Of a DNA stretch of 64,000 bases, positions 55,845 to 64,000 are shown piece by piece. The notes beneath the pieces are model-generated. The model ran no database searches. It was not told the origin of the DNA and was given only the letters and a program-made list of their open reading frames with translations. The position numbers and the translations under genes were made by a program. Source of the DNA: Gammaproteobacteria bacterium (GTDB taxonomy: Bacteria > Pseudomonadota > Gammaproteobacteria > Arenicellales > Poriferihabitantaceae); the NCBI GenBank assembly GCA_030432755.1, contig JAUILZ010000006.1:124001-188000 (forward strand). The letters run 5' to 3'. Numbering within the stretch: the first letter of the stretch is position 1; each line of letters begins with the position of its first letter.

Positions 55845-56017
55845 GGGGCCGGATTCTACCGTGATTGACAGGCGCCGTTTGGGGTCTCGAGCCGCGCCCG
55901 GAAACCTTCCCCCGCACAGTCACTCACTGGCCCGGGTCGCCGCAAAAACCCGCGCCGGTTATAATCCCCCGATTCAGCGGCGCGCAGCCGTTTCCCGTAA
56001 AAAAACAGGAGTCGTTA

Positions 56018-57505
56018 GTGGAATACACCGCCAAGAGCAACAAGATAGAAACCCTGGTTTCCCGCTGCCTCGTGGTCGCGGTCTATGCCGGCAAAAAGGC
56101 GAAGCTGGGCGCCAGCGCGGCGCTTCTCGACCGCCAGGCCGACGGCGCGATCAAGGCCCTCGTGAGCAAGGGTGATATCAACGGCGACCCGGGGACCACG
56201 CTGATGATGTACGACCCTCCCGGGGTGCGCGCGGAACGGATCCTGCTGGTGGGGCTCGGCAAGCAAAGCGAGGTTGACGCGACGGTGCTGCGCAAGGCCG
56301 CAGCAGCGGTCGCCCGTGTGGCCGAGGCCGCGAGCCTTCGTTCCATCGATATCGCGCTCTTCGATCGCCGCCATGGCCGCCTGGACACCCGCCGGATGGT
56401 GCGCCACGTGGTGGAAGCGGTGGACGCCGCACTCTACCGCTACGAGGAGACGAAGAGCGGTCGTGCCAAGCCGTCGCACCTGAAGAACGCCGCCGTGCTG
56501 GTGGAACGCGCGGAACTCGCGGCGGCGCGCAAGGGCGTACGCGAGGGCGAGGCCACCGCCAGTGGCGTCAGCCTGGCGCGGGAACTGGGCAACCTGCCGG
56601 GCAATATCTGCACCCCGTCCTACCTCGCGCGCAAGGCGCGCGCGATGCAGAAAGACCTGCCGATCAAGACGAGGGTGCTGAGCGAGGAGGACATGAAGAA
56701 GCTCAAGATGGGCTCCCTGCTGTCGGTGTCCCGCGGCAGCCGCGAACCGGCCAAGCTCATCGTCATGGAGTACCGCGGCGGCGACAAGGGTGACGCGCCG
56801 GTGGTGCTGGTGGGCAAGGGCCTGACCTTCGACGCCGGCGGCATCTCCATCAAGCCCGCGGCGGCGATGGACGAGATGAAGTTCGACATGTGCGGCGGCG
56901 CAAGCGTGTTCGGCGCGCTCCAGGCCGTGGCGGAACTCGAGCTGCCGATCAACGTCGTCGGCGTGGTGCCGTCGAGCGAGAACCTGCCGGACGGCGCCGC
57001 CAACAAGCCCGGCGACATCGTCACCAGCATGGCAGGCAAGACCATCGAGATCCTCAATACCGACGCCGAGGGCCGCCTGATTCTATGCGACGCACTCACC
57101 TACGTCGCACGTTTCAAGCCCGACGTGGTGGTGGACATGGCGACCCTCACGGGCGCCTGCGTGATCGCCCTCGGCAACCATGCTTCCGGCCTGTTCAGCA
57201 ACGATGACAAGCTTGCTGCGGAGCTTCTGGAAGCGGGGGACGAAGCTGGTGATCGCGCCTGGCGTTTGCCGATGTGGGACGACTACACCCGCCAGCTCAA
57301 GAGCAACTTCGCTGACCTCGCCAACATCGGCGGGCGCAACGCGGGCGCGGTAACCGCCGCCTGCTTCCTGCAGGAATTCGCGAAGGACTACCGCTGGGCG
57401 CATCTCGATATCGCCGGCACCGCCTGGAACAGCGGCGGCGACAAGGGCGCTACCGGTCGCCCCGTGCCCCTCCTGATGGAATTCCTCATCAACCGCGCGG
57501 GCTGA
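56018..57505 (+). CDS. pepA: leucyl aminopeptidase PepA (M17)
   Basis: 495 residues. The bimetal site is in KGLTFDAGGISIKP (about 266-279), DMCGGASVFG, and the M17 signature NTDAEGRL (about 347-354). The N-terminal domain binds DNA in E. coli (XerA role at cer and carAB). GTG start with AGGAG upstream; the longer frame runs into the lptF promoter region. It removes N-terminal residues from peptides; cytosolic. holC follows 26 bp later. Confidence 0.95.
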   Translation: MEYTAKSNKIETLVSRCLVVAVYAGKKAKLGASAALLDRQADGAIKALVSKGDINGDPGTTLMMYDPPGVRAERILLVGLGKQSEVDATVLRKAAAAVARVAEAASLRSIDIALFDRRHGRLDTRRMVRHVVEAVDAALYRYEETKSGRAKPSHLKNAAVLVERAELAAARKGVREGEATASGVSLARELGNLPGNICTPSYLARKARAMQKDLPIKTRVLSEEDMKKLKMGSLLSVSRGSREPAKLIVMEYRGGDKGDAPVVLVGKGLTFDAGGISIKPAAAMDEMKFDMCGGASVFGALQAVAELELPINVVGVVPSSENLPDGAANKPGDIVTSMAGKTIEILNTDAEGRLILCDALTYVARFKPDVVVDMATLTGACVIALGNHASGLFSNDDKLAAELLEAGDEAGDRAWRLPMWDDYTRQLKSNFADLANIGGRNAGAVTAACFLQEFAKDYRWAHLDIAGTAWNSGGDKGATGRPVPLLMEFLINRAG

Positions 57506-57531
57506 TCCCGACAGGCGTCGCTGGAGGATCC

Positions 57532-57969
57532 GTGATTCCCGGGCGGGTGGATTTCTATGTGCTCAACCGGGCGGACGAGGACAGCCGCCTGGGATTCGCC
57601 TGCGTGGTCGCGGCGAAGGCCTGGCAGGAGGGTCTCAGGGTCTACCTGCAGGTCGATAGCGCGCGAGAGACCGACGCCCTCGACGAACTGCTCTGGAGTT
57701 ACCAGGCCGCGAGCTTCGTACCCCATGCGCGGCTCGGAGACACCCGCGCGGAATCCTCGCCGGTATTGATTGGCGATCAGCCTGCGCCGCCGCGCTGGCG
57801 CGAGGCGCTCGTATCACTGACGGCGGCGATGCCCGAGGGCGCGGAGCGCTGCAACAGGGTGGCCGACCTGGTAGGTAGCGGTGACGCCGCGCGCCAGGCC
57901 GGTCGCGAGCGCTTCAAGGCATGGCGCGCCCTGGGGGTACAGCCCAACAGCCACGAGATCAAGTTGTAA
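57532..57969 (+). CDS. holC: DNA polymerase III subunit chi
   Basis: 145 residues with the HolC start VDFYVLNRADEDSRLGFACVVAAKA and LWSYQAASFVPHA at 54-66. Chi links the clamp loader to SSB. GTG start, preceded by GGAGG. Between pepA and valS as in other gammaproteobacteria. The last 30 residues (RFKAWRALGVQPNSHEIKL) include the typical end. Confidence 0.93.
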   Translation: MIPGRVDFYVLNRADEDSRLGFACVVAAKAWQEGLRVYLQVDSARETDALDELLWSYQAASFVPHARLGDTRAESSPVLIGDQPAPPRWREALVSLTAAMPEGAERCNRVADLVGSGDAARQAGRERFKAWRALGVQPNSHEIKL

Positions 57970-57975
57970 CAACCG

Positions 57976-60855
57976 ATGACACTGGACAAAGCCTACAACC
58001 CCCACGAAATTGAATCCCGCTGGTACGGCGAATGGGAGCAGCGCGGATACTTCACCGCCGCGGACGAGGGCGATAACGCGGATGCCTACTGCATCATGAT
58101 CCCGCCGCCCAACGTTACCGGCAGCCTGCACATGGGACATGCGTTCCAGGACACGATCATGGACGCCCTGATCCGTTTCAACCGTATGCGGGGAAAGAAC
58201 ACGCTCTGGCAGCCGGGCATGGATCACGCCGGCATCGCCACCCAGATGGTGGTCGAGCGCTTGATCAATGCCGAAGGCGGCACCCGCCACGACTACGGCC
58301 GCGAAAAGTTCATCGAGCGCGTCTGGAAATGGAAGGAAGAATCCGGCGGCATGATCACGCGCCAGCTGCGCCGCATGGGCGCCTCCCCCGACTGGGCGCA
58401 CGAGCGTTTCACCATGGACGATGGCCTGAGCGCGGCGGTGCGCGAGGTCTTCGTGCGCCTCTTCGACGATGGCATCATCTACCGCGGCAAGCGGCTGGTA
58501 AACTGGGATCCGGTGCTGCACACCGCGCTCTCGGACCTCGAGGTGCTGTCCGCCGAGGAGAGCGGTCACCTGTGGCACCTGCGTTATCCGCTCGCCGATG
58601 GCAGCGGCCATCTCACCGTGGCCACCACCCGGCCCGAGACCATGCTCGGAGACAGCGCGGTGGCTGTGCATCCCGACGATGAACGCTACCAGTCGCTGGT
58701 GGGTGGCTTCGTGGACCTGCCCCTCACCGGTCGCCGCATCCCGATCATCGCCGACGACTACGTCGACCCGGAATTCGGTTCCGGCTGCGTCAAGATCACC
58801 CCGGCCCACGATTTCAACGACTACCAGGTCTGGCTGCGGCATCGCGATAGCGAGGTGATGACCGCGCAGCCCCACGGCGGGCTGATCAACGTATTCACCG
58901 TCGATGCGGGCATCCGCGAAAACGTCAACGACGGCGAACTCGACGAGGGGGAACTGGTGCCGGTCGCCTATATCGGCCTCGACCGTGAGGAAGCGCGCAA
59001 GCGAATCGTCGCGGACCTCGACGCCGCCGGCCTGCTGGAGAAGATCGACGACCACAAGCTGATGATCCCGCGCGGCGACCGTTCCGGCGCGGTGGTGGAG
59101 CCGTTTCTTACCGACCAGTGGTACGTCGACCTCACGCGCGAGGTGCAGGCGGATGGCCGTCCCGGGGGCAAGGCCGTGATCACCGAACCCTCCATCGACG
59201 CGGTGAAAAGCGGGCGCATCGAGTTCGTCCCCGGCAACTGGAGCAAGACCTACTTCCAGTGGCTGGAGAACATCGAGGACTGGTGCATCTCGCGCCAGAT
59301 CTGGTGGGGTCATCGCATACCCGCCTGGTACGACGCCGAAGGCAACGTCTACGTCGCCGACAGCGAGGCCGCCGTGCGGGAGAAGTACGGCCTCGCCGCC
59401 GATCTCGCCCTCGAACAGGACGAGGACGTTCTCGACACCTGGTTCAGCTCCGCCCTGTGGCCGTTCTCCACCCTCGGCTGGCCCGAGCAGACCGAGCGGC
59501 TGAAGACCTTCTATCCCACCAGCGTGCTGGTCACCGGCTTCGACATCATCTTCTTCTGGGTGGCGCGGATGATCATGATGGGCACGCGCTTCATGGGCGA
59601 GGTGCCGTTCCACCAGGTCTACATCCACGGCCTGGTGCGCGACGCCCACGGTCAGAAGATGTCCAAGTCCAAGGGCAACGTGCTCGATCCCATCGACCTC
59701 ATCGACGGCATCGAGCTCGAGGCGCTGGTGGAAAAGCGCACCAGCGGCATGATGCAGCCCCATCTCGCGGAGAAGATCGCGAAGCAGACGCGCAAGGACT
59801 TTCCCGACGGGATCCCGAGCTTCGGCACCGACGCGTTGCGCTTCACCTTCGCCGCCCTCGCCTCCACCGGTCGCGACATCAACTTCGATCTCGCGCGCAC
59901 GGAGGGCTACCGCAACTTCTGCAACAAGATCTGGAACGCGGCGCGTTTCGTCCTTATGCACACCGAGGGCCAGGACTGCGGCCAGGACGGCGGCGACGTG
60001 GAGCTGTCGAGCGCCGACCGCTGGATCGTCTCCTGCCTGCAGCGCAGCGAGCAGGTGGTGACCGACGCCATCGGCGAGTACCGATTCGACAATGCCGCGC
60101 GCGAGATCTACGAGCTCGTGTGGAACCGCTATTGCGACTGGTACCTGGAGCTGTGCAAGCCGGTGCTGGCGAATCAGGACAGCAGCGCCGACCAGCTGCG
60201 TGGCACGCGCCGCACCCTGGTGCGGGTGCTGGAAACCATGATGCGGCTCGCCCACCCGATCATGCCCTTCATCACCGAGGAGATCTGGCAGAAGATTTCC
60301 CTCCTGGCGGGGCGCGAGGGCGACACCATCATGCTCGCGAAATACCCGGTGCCGGAGCCGGACCGCATCGACGCCGCCGCCGAGGCGGAAATCGACTGGG
60401 TGATGCGCTTCATCCTCGGCATCCGCAAGATCAAGGGCGAGATGAACGTCGCCCCGGGCAAGCCCGTACCGGTGCTGCTGCAGAACGCTTCACCGGCGGA
60501 CCTGCGCATACTCAAGGCGAGCCAGGCCTATCTCACCACCGTGGGTCGCGTCGCGTCGGTGGCGGTGTTGCCGGAAGGCGCGGAGAAGCCGGAGTCGGCA
60601 ACCGCCCTGCTCGGCGACATGGCGATCCTCATCCCGCTCGAGGGACTGATCGACAAGGCGGCGGAGATCGGCCGCCTGGAAAAGGCGATCCAGCGGCTGG
60701 ACGGCGACATCGACCGGATCGAGGCCAAGGTCAACAACCCGGGCTTTACCGGCAAGGCGCCGGCGGCGGTGGTGGCGAAGGAGCGGCAGAAGCTGGAAGA
60801 CCAGGTGCGCGCGCGCGAGGAACTCCAGGCCCAGTTGTCGCGGTTGACCGCCTGA
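57976..60855 (+). CDS. valS: valyl-tRNA synthetase
   Basis: 959 residues. HIGH-type signature [13 protein letters not shown] (about 41-53) and [12 protein letters not shown] (about 561-572) are intact; the editing domain (about 190-360), the helical anticodon-binding domain and a C-terminal coiled coil (about 890-955) are all present. It charges tRNA-Val. Starts 6 bp after holC and is the last gene of the conserved block. The long open frame on the opposite strand is a high-GC artefact. Confidence 0.98.
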   Translation: MTLDKAYNPHEIESRWYGEWEQRGYFTAADEGDNADAYCIMIPPPNVTGSLHMGHAFQDTIMDALIRFNRMRGKNTLWQPGMDHAGIATQMVVERLINAEGGTRHDYGREKFIERVWKWKEESGGMITRQLRRMGASPDWAHERFTMDDGLSAAVREVFVRLFDDGIIYRGKRLVNWDPVLHTALSDLEVLSAEESGHLWHLRYPLADGSGHLTVATTRPETMLGDSAVAVHPDDERYQSLVGGFVDLPLTGRRIPIIADDYVDPEFGSGCVKITPAHDFNDYQVWLRHRDSEVMTAQPHGGLINVFTVDAGIRENVNDGELDEGELVPVAYIGLDREEARKRIVADLDAAGLLEKIDDHKLMIPRGDRSGAVVEPFLTDQWYVDLTREVQADGRPGGKAVITEPSIDAVKSGRIEFVPGNWSKTYFQWLENIEDWCISRQIWWGHRIPAWYDAEGNVYVADSEAAVREKYGLAADLALEQDEDVLDTWFSSALWPFSTLGWPEQTERLKTFYPTSVLVTGFDIIFFWVARMIMMGTRFMGEVPFHQVYIHGLVRDAHGQKMSKSKGNVLDPIDLIDGIELEALVEKRTSGMMQPHLAEKIAKQTRKDFPDGIPSFGTDALRFTFAALASTGRDINFDLARTEGYRNFCNKIWNAARFVLMHTEGQDCGQDGGDVELSSADRWIVSCLQRSEQVVTDAIGEYRFDNAAREIYELVWNRYCDWYLELCKPVLANQDSSADQLRGTRRTLVRVLETMMRLAHPIMPFITEEIWQKISLLAGREGDTIMLAKYPVPEPDRIDAAAEAEIDWVMRFILGIRKIKGEMNVAPGKPVPVLLQNASPADLRILKASQAYLTTVGRVASVAVLPEGAEKPESATALLGDMAILIPLEGLIDKAAEIGRLEKAIQRLDGDIDRIEAKVNNPGFTGKAPAAVVAKERQKLEDQVRAREELQAQLSRLTA

Positions 60856-60870
60856 CGCGGTAATCCGCGC

Positions 60871-62412
60871 TTGCTGTTCAACTCCTATACCTTCGTTGCC
60901 GTATTCCTGCCGATCCTGCTGGTCCTGGCCTGGCTGTCGGGCCGGGCCGGGCGGCGGGACCTGGTCGTGCCGCTGTTGCTGGGGGCGTCGCTGGTGTTCT
61001 ATGCCTGGTGGAGTCTGCCTTTTCTCGGGTTGCTCGCAGGCTCCATCCTGGTCAACCACGCCCTTGGCAGGCTCATCCTGCATCGCGCTTCGCGCTGGCA
61101 GCTCTGGTTAGGGATCGCCTTCAATCTCGCCCTGCTGGGCTATTTTAAATACGCCAATTTCTTCATCGCGCAGTGGAACGCGCTCCTGGGGACGAGTGTC
61201 GACAATCCGCCGATCCTGTTGCCGCTGGCGATCTCGTTCTTCACCTTCCAGCAGATTGCCTACCTGGTCGACTGCCGCCGCGGCGAGGCGGTACGCGCGG
61301 GACTTATGCGCTACGCGCTGTTCGTCTGCTTCTTTCCGCAGCTCATCGCCGGTCCCATCGTGCGCTCCACGGAGGTCATGCCGCAATTGGCCGAACTCGG
61401 CCGTCGGCTGGTTCCGCGTGCCCGGGACCTTGGACCGGCGCTATCGCTGTTCGTGATCGGTCTCGCGAAAAAGGTGTTGCTGGCGGACAACCTCGCGCTT
61501 TACGCGACGCCGGTATTCGTCGCGGCCGACACCGGCGTCCCGGTTACCGGGGCGGAGGCATGGATCGGGGCGCTGACCTATACCCTCCAGCTCTACTTCG
61601 ATTTCTCCGGTTACTCGGACATGGCCATTGGCCTCGCCTGGATGTTCGGCGTTCGACTGCCGGTGAATTTCCTCTCCCCCTATCGCGCCACCAGTATCAC
61701 CGAATTCTGGCGCCGCTGGCATATCACGCTGTCGCGTTTTCTGCGCGACTACCTCTACATTCCCCTGGGCGGCAATCGACGCGGGCGGACGCAACAATTC
61801 GTCAACCTCATGCTCACCATGCTCCTCGGCGGGCTCTGGCATGGCGCAGGCTGGACCTTCATCCTGTGGGGCGGGCTGCACGGCGCATACCTGGTGATTA
61901 ACCAGGCATGGGCCGGGGTTCGCCGCCGCCTCGGCTGGTCGCGGGCAGCGGTCAGCAGGCCGGGGCGCATGCTGGCCTGGGCGCTGACCTTCGCCGCGGT
62001 GGTGTTGGCCCTGGTCCTGTTCCGCGCCGAAACCCTGTCCGGCGCGGGCGCGCTGTTGTCGGCGACGCTGGGACTGGAGGGTTTCACCCTGCCGCGGGAC
62101 TACGCCACGCTGGCGCCGGGACTTGCCGCGCCGTTGGCGGCGGCGGGCGCCAGCTTCTCTGGTGACCAGGTGTTGTGGGCGCTGTCCAAGGTAGAACTCG
62201 TTCTCCTGCTGGTCGTATCGTTCGCGCTTATCCTCGGCTGTCCCAACAGCGCGCGCCTGTTCGGACTGGTGACCGACGAGCGTCCTGACAGGTTAGGCCG
62301 GGTCCTGGCCTGGCGGCCCTCCGCGGCCTGGGCCGTGTTTACCGTGGCGCTGTTCGCCGCCAGCCTGGTGGCGATGACCAGCGTGTCCGAGTTTCTCTAC
62401 TACCAGTTCTGA
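60871..62412 (+). CDS. MBOAT family O-acyltransferase (AlgI-like)
   Basis: 513 residues, about 11 membrane helices. The MBOAT core has LYFDFSGYSDMAIGLAWMFG (about 233-252), the RRWHITLSRFLRDYLYIPLGGNRRG stretch (about 290-314) and the catalytic His in GGLWHGAGWTFILWGGLHG. AlgI-type proteins pass acetyl groups through the membrane to surface sugars. TTG start 16 bp after valS, with GCGGTAAT as a weak ribosome binding site. The next gene is an SGNH partner overlapping by 1 bp. An alginate locus is not visible, so the target glycan is unknown. Confidence 0.85.
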   Translation: MLFNSYTFVAVFLPILLVLAWLSGRAGRRDLVVPLLLGASLVFYAWWSLPFLGLLAGSILVNHALGRLILHRASRWQLWLGIAFNLALLGYFKYANFFIAQWNALLGTSVDNPPILLPLAISFFTFQQIAYLVDCRRGEAVRAGLMRYALFVCFFPQLIAGPIVRSTEVMPQLAELGRRLVPRARDLGPALSLFVIGLAKKVLLADNLALYATPVFVAADTGVPVTGAEAWIGALTYTLQLYFDFSGYSDMAIGLAWMFGVRLPVNFLSPYRATSITEFWRRWHITLSRFLRDYLYIPLGGNRRGRTQQFVNLMLTMLLGGLWHGAGWTFILWGGLHGAYLVINQAWAGVRRRLGWSRAAVSRPGRMLAWALTFAAVVLALVLFRAETLSGAGALLSATLGLEGFTLPRDYATLAPGLAAPLAAAGASFSGDQVLWALSKVELVLLLVVSFALILGCPNSARLFGLVTDERPDRLGRVLAWRPSAAWAVFTVALFAASLVAMTSVSEFLYYQF

Positions 62413-63491
62413 TGGAGATGGCGCGCTACACCAGGATGGTGCTAGGTGGCCTGGGACTCCTGCTGCTGGTGGCCCTGGTGCTGTCCTTCACCTGGGTGCG
62501 TCAGCCCCAGACCGGCGACCTCGGGCGGATCGGCGGCTATACCGAGGCAGGCTTCGGCGCGCGCCTGGCGACGACGTGGCTGGGATTCGAACGGCCTGAA
62601 TTCGAACGCGTCGGCACGGGCAACCCGGCGGAGGCAGACGTGCTGGTGCTGGGGGATTCGTTTTCCAACACCGGCGGGCGTTTCAACTGGGTAAGCCAGC
62701 TTGCCGTCCGCAGCGGCCTCTCCGTGCTCGTGGGCAACCTGTACCGCTGGCCGGACATCCTGGATCCGGAGTCGGCGGTTGCCCTGCCGCCACTCGTGCT
62801 TCTCGAGGTGGCGGAACGCGACGCGGTGGACCTCCTCGCCATGGCGGACTACCGGTTGGGGAGCAACATCCCGGATTCGCGCGTGGCGGAGCCGTGGCAA
62901 GCGCCGCGGCTGCGGAGTCCGAGAACATTGCCTCCTTCCGTTCCCCTGCCGCGCAAGCGCTTTGCCGATATCGAGGAGCGTTTCTCGGTGACCCTGGACG
63001 TGGCCTGGAAGTCCCTGCGCCGCGCCCTGGGCATGCCGCGGGACGAAGTCGTGGTGATTGGGCGCGATCCCGCGCGTCCGGCGGTTTTTTCCTCCAGCAA
63101 CCAGGATGCCGTCGCGCTGATCCGCGCGGACCTGGAGGCGGTGCGGCCTTCCCGGGATCGCTATGCGAGCGCCCTGGAAGGTCTGGGCAAGCTGCGCCGC
63201 CTGGTGGAATCCCGGGGCTCCCGCCTCGCGCTCCTCGTGATCCCCAACCGCTTCAGCGTGTACCGGGAAGTCATGCTGAACGCGCCATTCGCCGACACGG
63301 TCCCGGTGGTCAACCGCCTGGCGGCTGATGACGGGCTGTACAACGCCCTGCCGATGATGCACGCTGCCGTGGAGCGCGGGGAACTCGACCTGTTCTGGCC
63401 CATGGACAGCCATCTGAGCCCGGTGGGCGCCGCGCTGCTGGCGGATGATTTCCTGCGTTGGCTCATCGAGGCGGGCCTGCTGCAGGACTGA
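62412..63491 (+). CDS. AlgX/AlgJ-like SGNH-fold acetyltransferase or hydrolase
   Basis: 359 residues, one N-terminal membrane anchor (about 8-28). The SGNH block I is VLVLGDSFSN (about 77-86) with Ser as nucleophile; block V is MDSHLSPVGAALLADDF (about 334-350) with the Asp-x-x-His pair... read here as Asp335-His337. This fits the AlgX/AlgJ family, the periplasmic partner that takes acetyl groups from AlgI-type MBOAT proteins. The ATG overlaps the MBOAT stop (TGATG), so the two are coupled. Confidence 0.72.
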   Translation: MEMARYTRMVLGGLGLLLLVALVLSFTWVRQPQTGDLGRIGGYTEAGFGARLATTWLGFERPEFERVGTGNPAEADVLVLGDSFSNTGGRFNWVSQLAVRSGLSVLVGNLYRWPDILDPESAVALPPLVLLEVAERDAVDLLAMADYRLGSNIPDSRVAEPWQAPRLRSPRTLPPSVPLPRKRFADIEERFSVTLDVAWKSLRRALGMPRDEVVVIGRDPARPAVFSSSNQDAVALIRADLEAVRPSRDRYASALEGLGKLRRLVESRGSRLALLVIPNRFSVYREVMLNAPFADTVPVVNRLAADDGLYNALPMMHAAVERGELDLFWPMDSHLSPVGAALLADDFLRWLIEAGLLQD

Positions 63492-63515
63492 TACCGCCTG
63501 CACGCCCCGTATAAT
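63488..63515 (+). promoter_or_regulatory. possible sigma70 promoter
   Basis: CTGATA (63488-63493), a 16 bp spacer and TATAAT (63510-63515). The -10 is perfect, the -35 matches 4 of 6. It would drive the truncated membrane-protein gene at the window end, with a start at about 63522 and a leader of about 40 bp. Confidence 0.4.
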
Positions 63516-63560
63516 CCAACGATCCCGGACCCGCCCGCCCGAATTCCCAGGCAGCCAGCG

Positions 63561-64000
63561 ATGACCAGCGAACGACTCTTCCGCTACGCGCTCTGCGCCC
63601 TGGCGCCGCTTGTCGGCATCATCATCGTCCGCGAGATCCCCATCGGCTACATCGCCGCGGACTATTACTACTACCAGCGCACCTTTTTCGATTTCCATGA
63701 GCTCGGCAGCACCTGGGGGCAGATGCATTTCGGCGTCGCCCCGGGCCTGTTTACCAACCTGTTGCCGGTGTGGATCGAAAGTCATTTCCTGGAACACCTG
63801 ACCCGGCTGTTTCTCTACCACATCGCGCTCTACGGCATGATCGCCGGCGCCGTGATCTGGGGCCTCGGCAAGTGTATTACCCGGGACAACGTGGCGTCGG
63901 TGTTCGCGATGGTGCTGGCAATCCTGCTGATCATCGCGGTGGGCTCCGAGAACAGCTTCTGGAACCGGCCCTCGCATCACTACGGCTCGGTGATCAATCT
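63561..64000 (+). CDS. polytopic membrane protein, partial (continues past the window)
   Basis: The first 146 residues are visible and the frame is open to the end of the window. There is one helix at about 10-30, a soluble loop rich in Tyr and Phe (ADYYYYQRTFFDFHELG) and further helices from about 90. The C-terminal part of the visible region (GSENSFWNRPSHHYGSVIN) ends in a loop with paired His. I do not recognise a family; it could be another sugar- or lipid-handling membrane protein, like the GT-C candidates at 43626 and 46272. ATG start; AGGCAGCCAGCG upstream is a weak ribosome binding site. Confidence 0.6.
   Translation, partial: MTSERLFRYALCALAPLVGIIIVREIPIGYIAADYYYYQRTFFDFHELGSTWGQMHFGVAPGLFTNLLPVWIESHFLEHLTRLFLYHIALYGMIAGAVIWGLGKCITRDNVASVFAMVLAILLIIAVGSENSFWNRPSHHYGSVIN

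Noticed and set aside
55957..55968. TATAAT upstream of pepA as a full promoter
   Set aside because: The -10 is perfect but the best -35 is only 3 of 6; kept as a remark in the lptF entry, not as a feature.
57814..60255. Long open frame (over 800 codons) on the strand opposite valS
   Set aside because: High GC makes stop codons rare on the reverse of a real gene; its translation is low in complexity, rich in His, Val and Gly, and has no known domain, while valS on the other strand is complete.

Overview
The window is high-GC chromosomal DNA from a gammaproteobacterium that is not an enteric. Three conserved blocks support this. One is rsmG-parA-parB followed directly by a complete nine-gene F-type ATP synthase operon (atpIBEFHAGDC), the Pseudomonas-like order. 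The second is lptF-lptG divergent from pepA-holC-valS. The third is a delta/chi-type DNA polymerase III accessory gene (holC). No species can be named from the sequence alone. No rRNA, tRNA, CRISPR array, transposase or integrase was seen.

Positions 1-5020 hold the end of an azlCD exporter, then a divergent pair. A host-attachment-family gene is on the minus strand. A phosphoribosyltransferase plus erythromycin-esterase-family operon is on the plus strand. The 180 bp between them carries two near-perfect FNR/ANR-type operators. A secreted amidohydrolase and a small Cys-rich protein follow.

Positions 5200-30500 are an accessory region of small enzymes: acetyltransferases, methyltransferases, VOC/YCII/cupin/NTF2 folds, PNPOx, isochorismatase and a DHFR-like reductase. 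It includes pockets of lower GC and two genes that look internally deleted. The clearest regulatory element is a cobalamin riboswitch at about 13184-13370, ahead of a DmdA/GcvT-like tetrahydrofolate-dependent demethylase. A perfect CRP-type site precedes a class-III PLP enzyme plus DmpA/BapA-type peptidase operon. LrgAB and two overlapping HupE/UreJ-type membrane genes also lie here. A minus-strand glycosyltransferase-kinase-methyltransferase group closes the region.

Positions 30600-40330 are core genes: rsmG, parAB, a strong sigma70 promoter, the ATP synthase operon and a perfect intrinsic terminator. Positions 40530-52950 are a surface-glycan region with a DegT aminotransferase, lipid-linked GT2 enzymes, a sulfotransferase, three polytopic GT-C-like proteins, a methyltransferase and an acyltransferase. 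A 141 bp inverted-repeat element then abuts lptG. LptFG (LPS export), PepA, HolC and ValS follow. The window ends in an AlgI-like O-acyltransferase with an SGNH/AlgX-like partner and a truncated membrane protein.

The most interesting items are the riboswitch-controlled DmdA-like gene, the back-to-back FNR-type promoters, the CRP-site/BapA-like operon and the sulfotransferase-bearing glycan locus.
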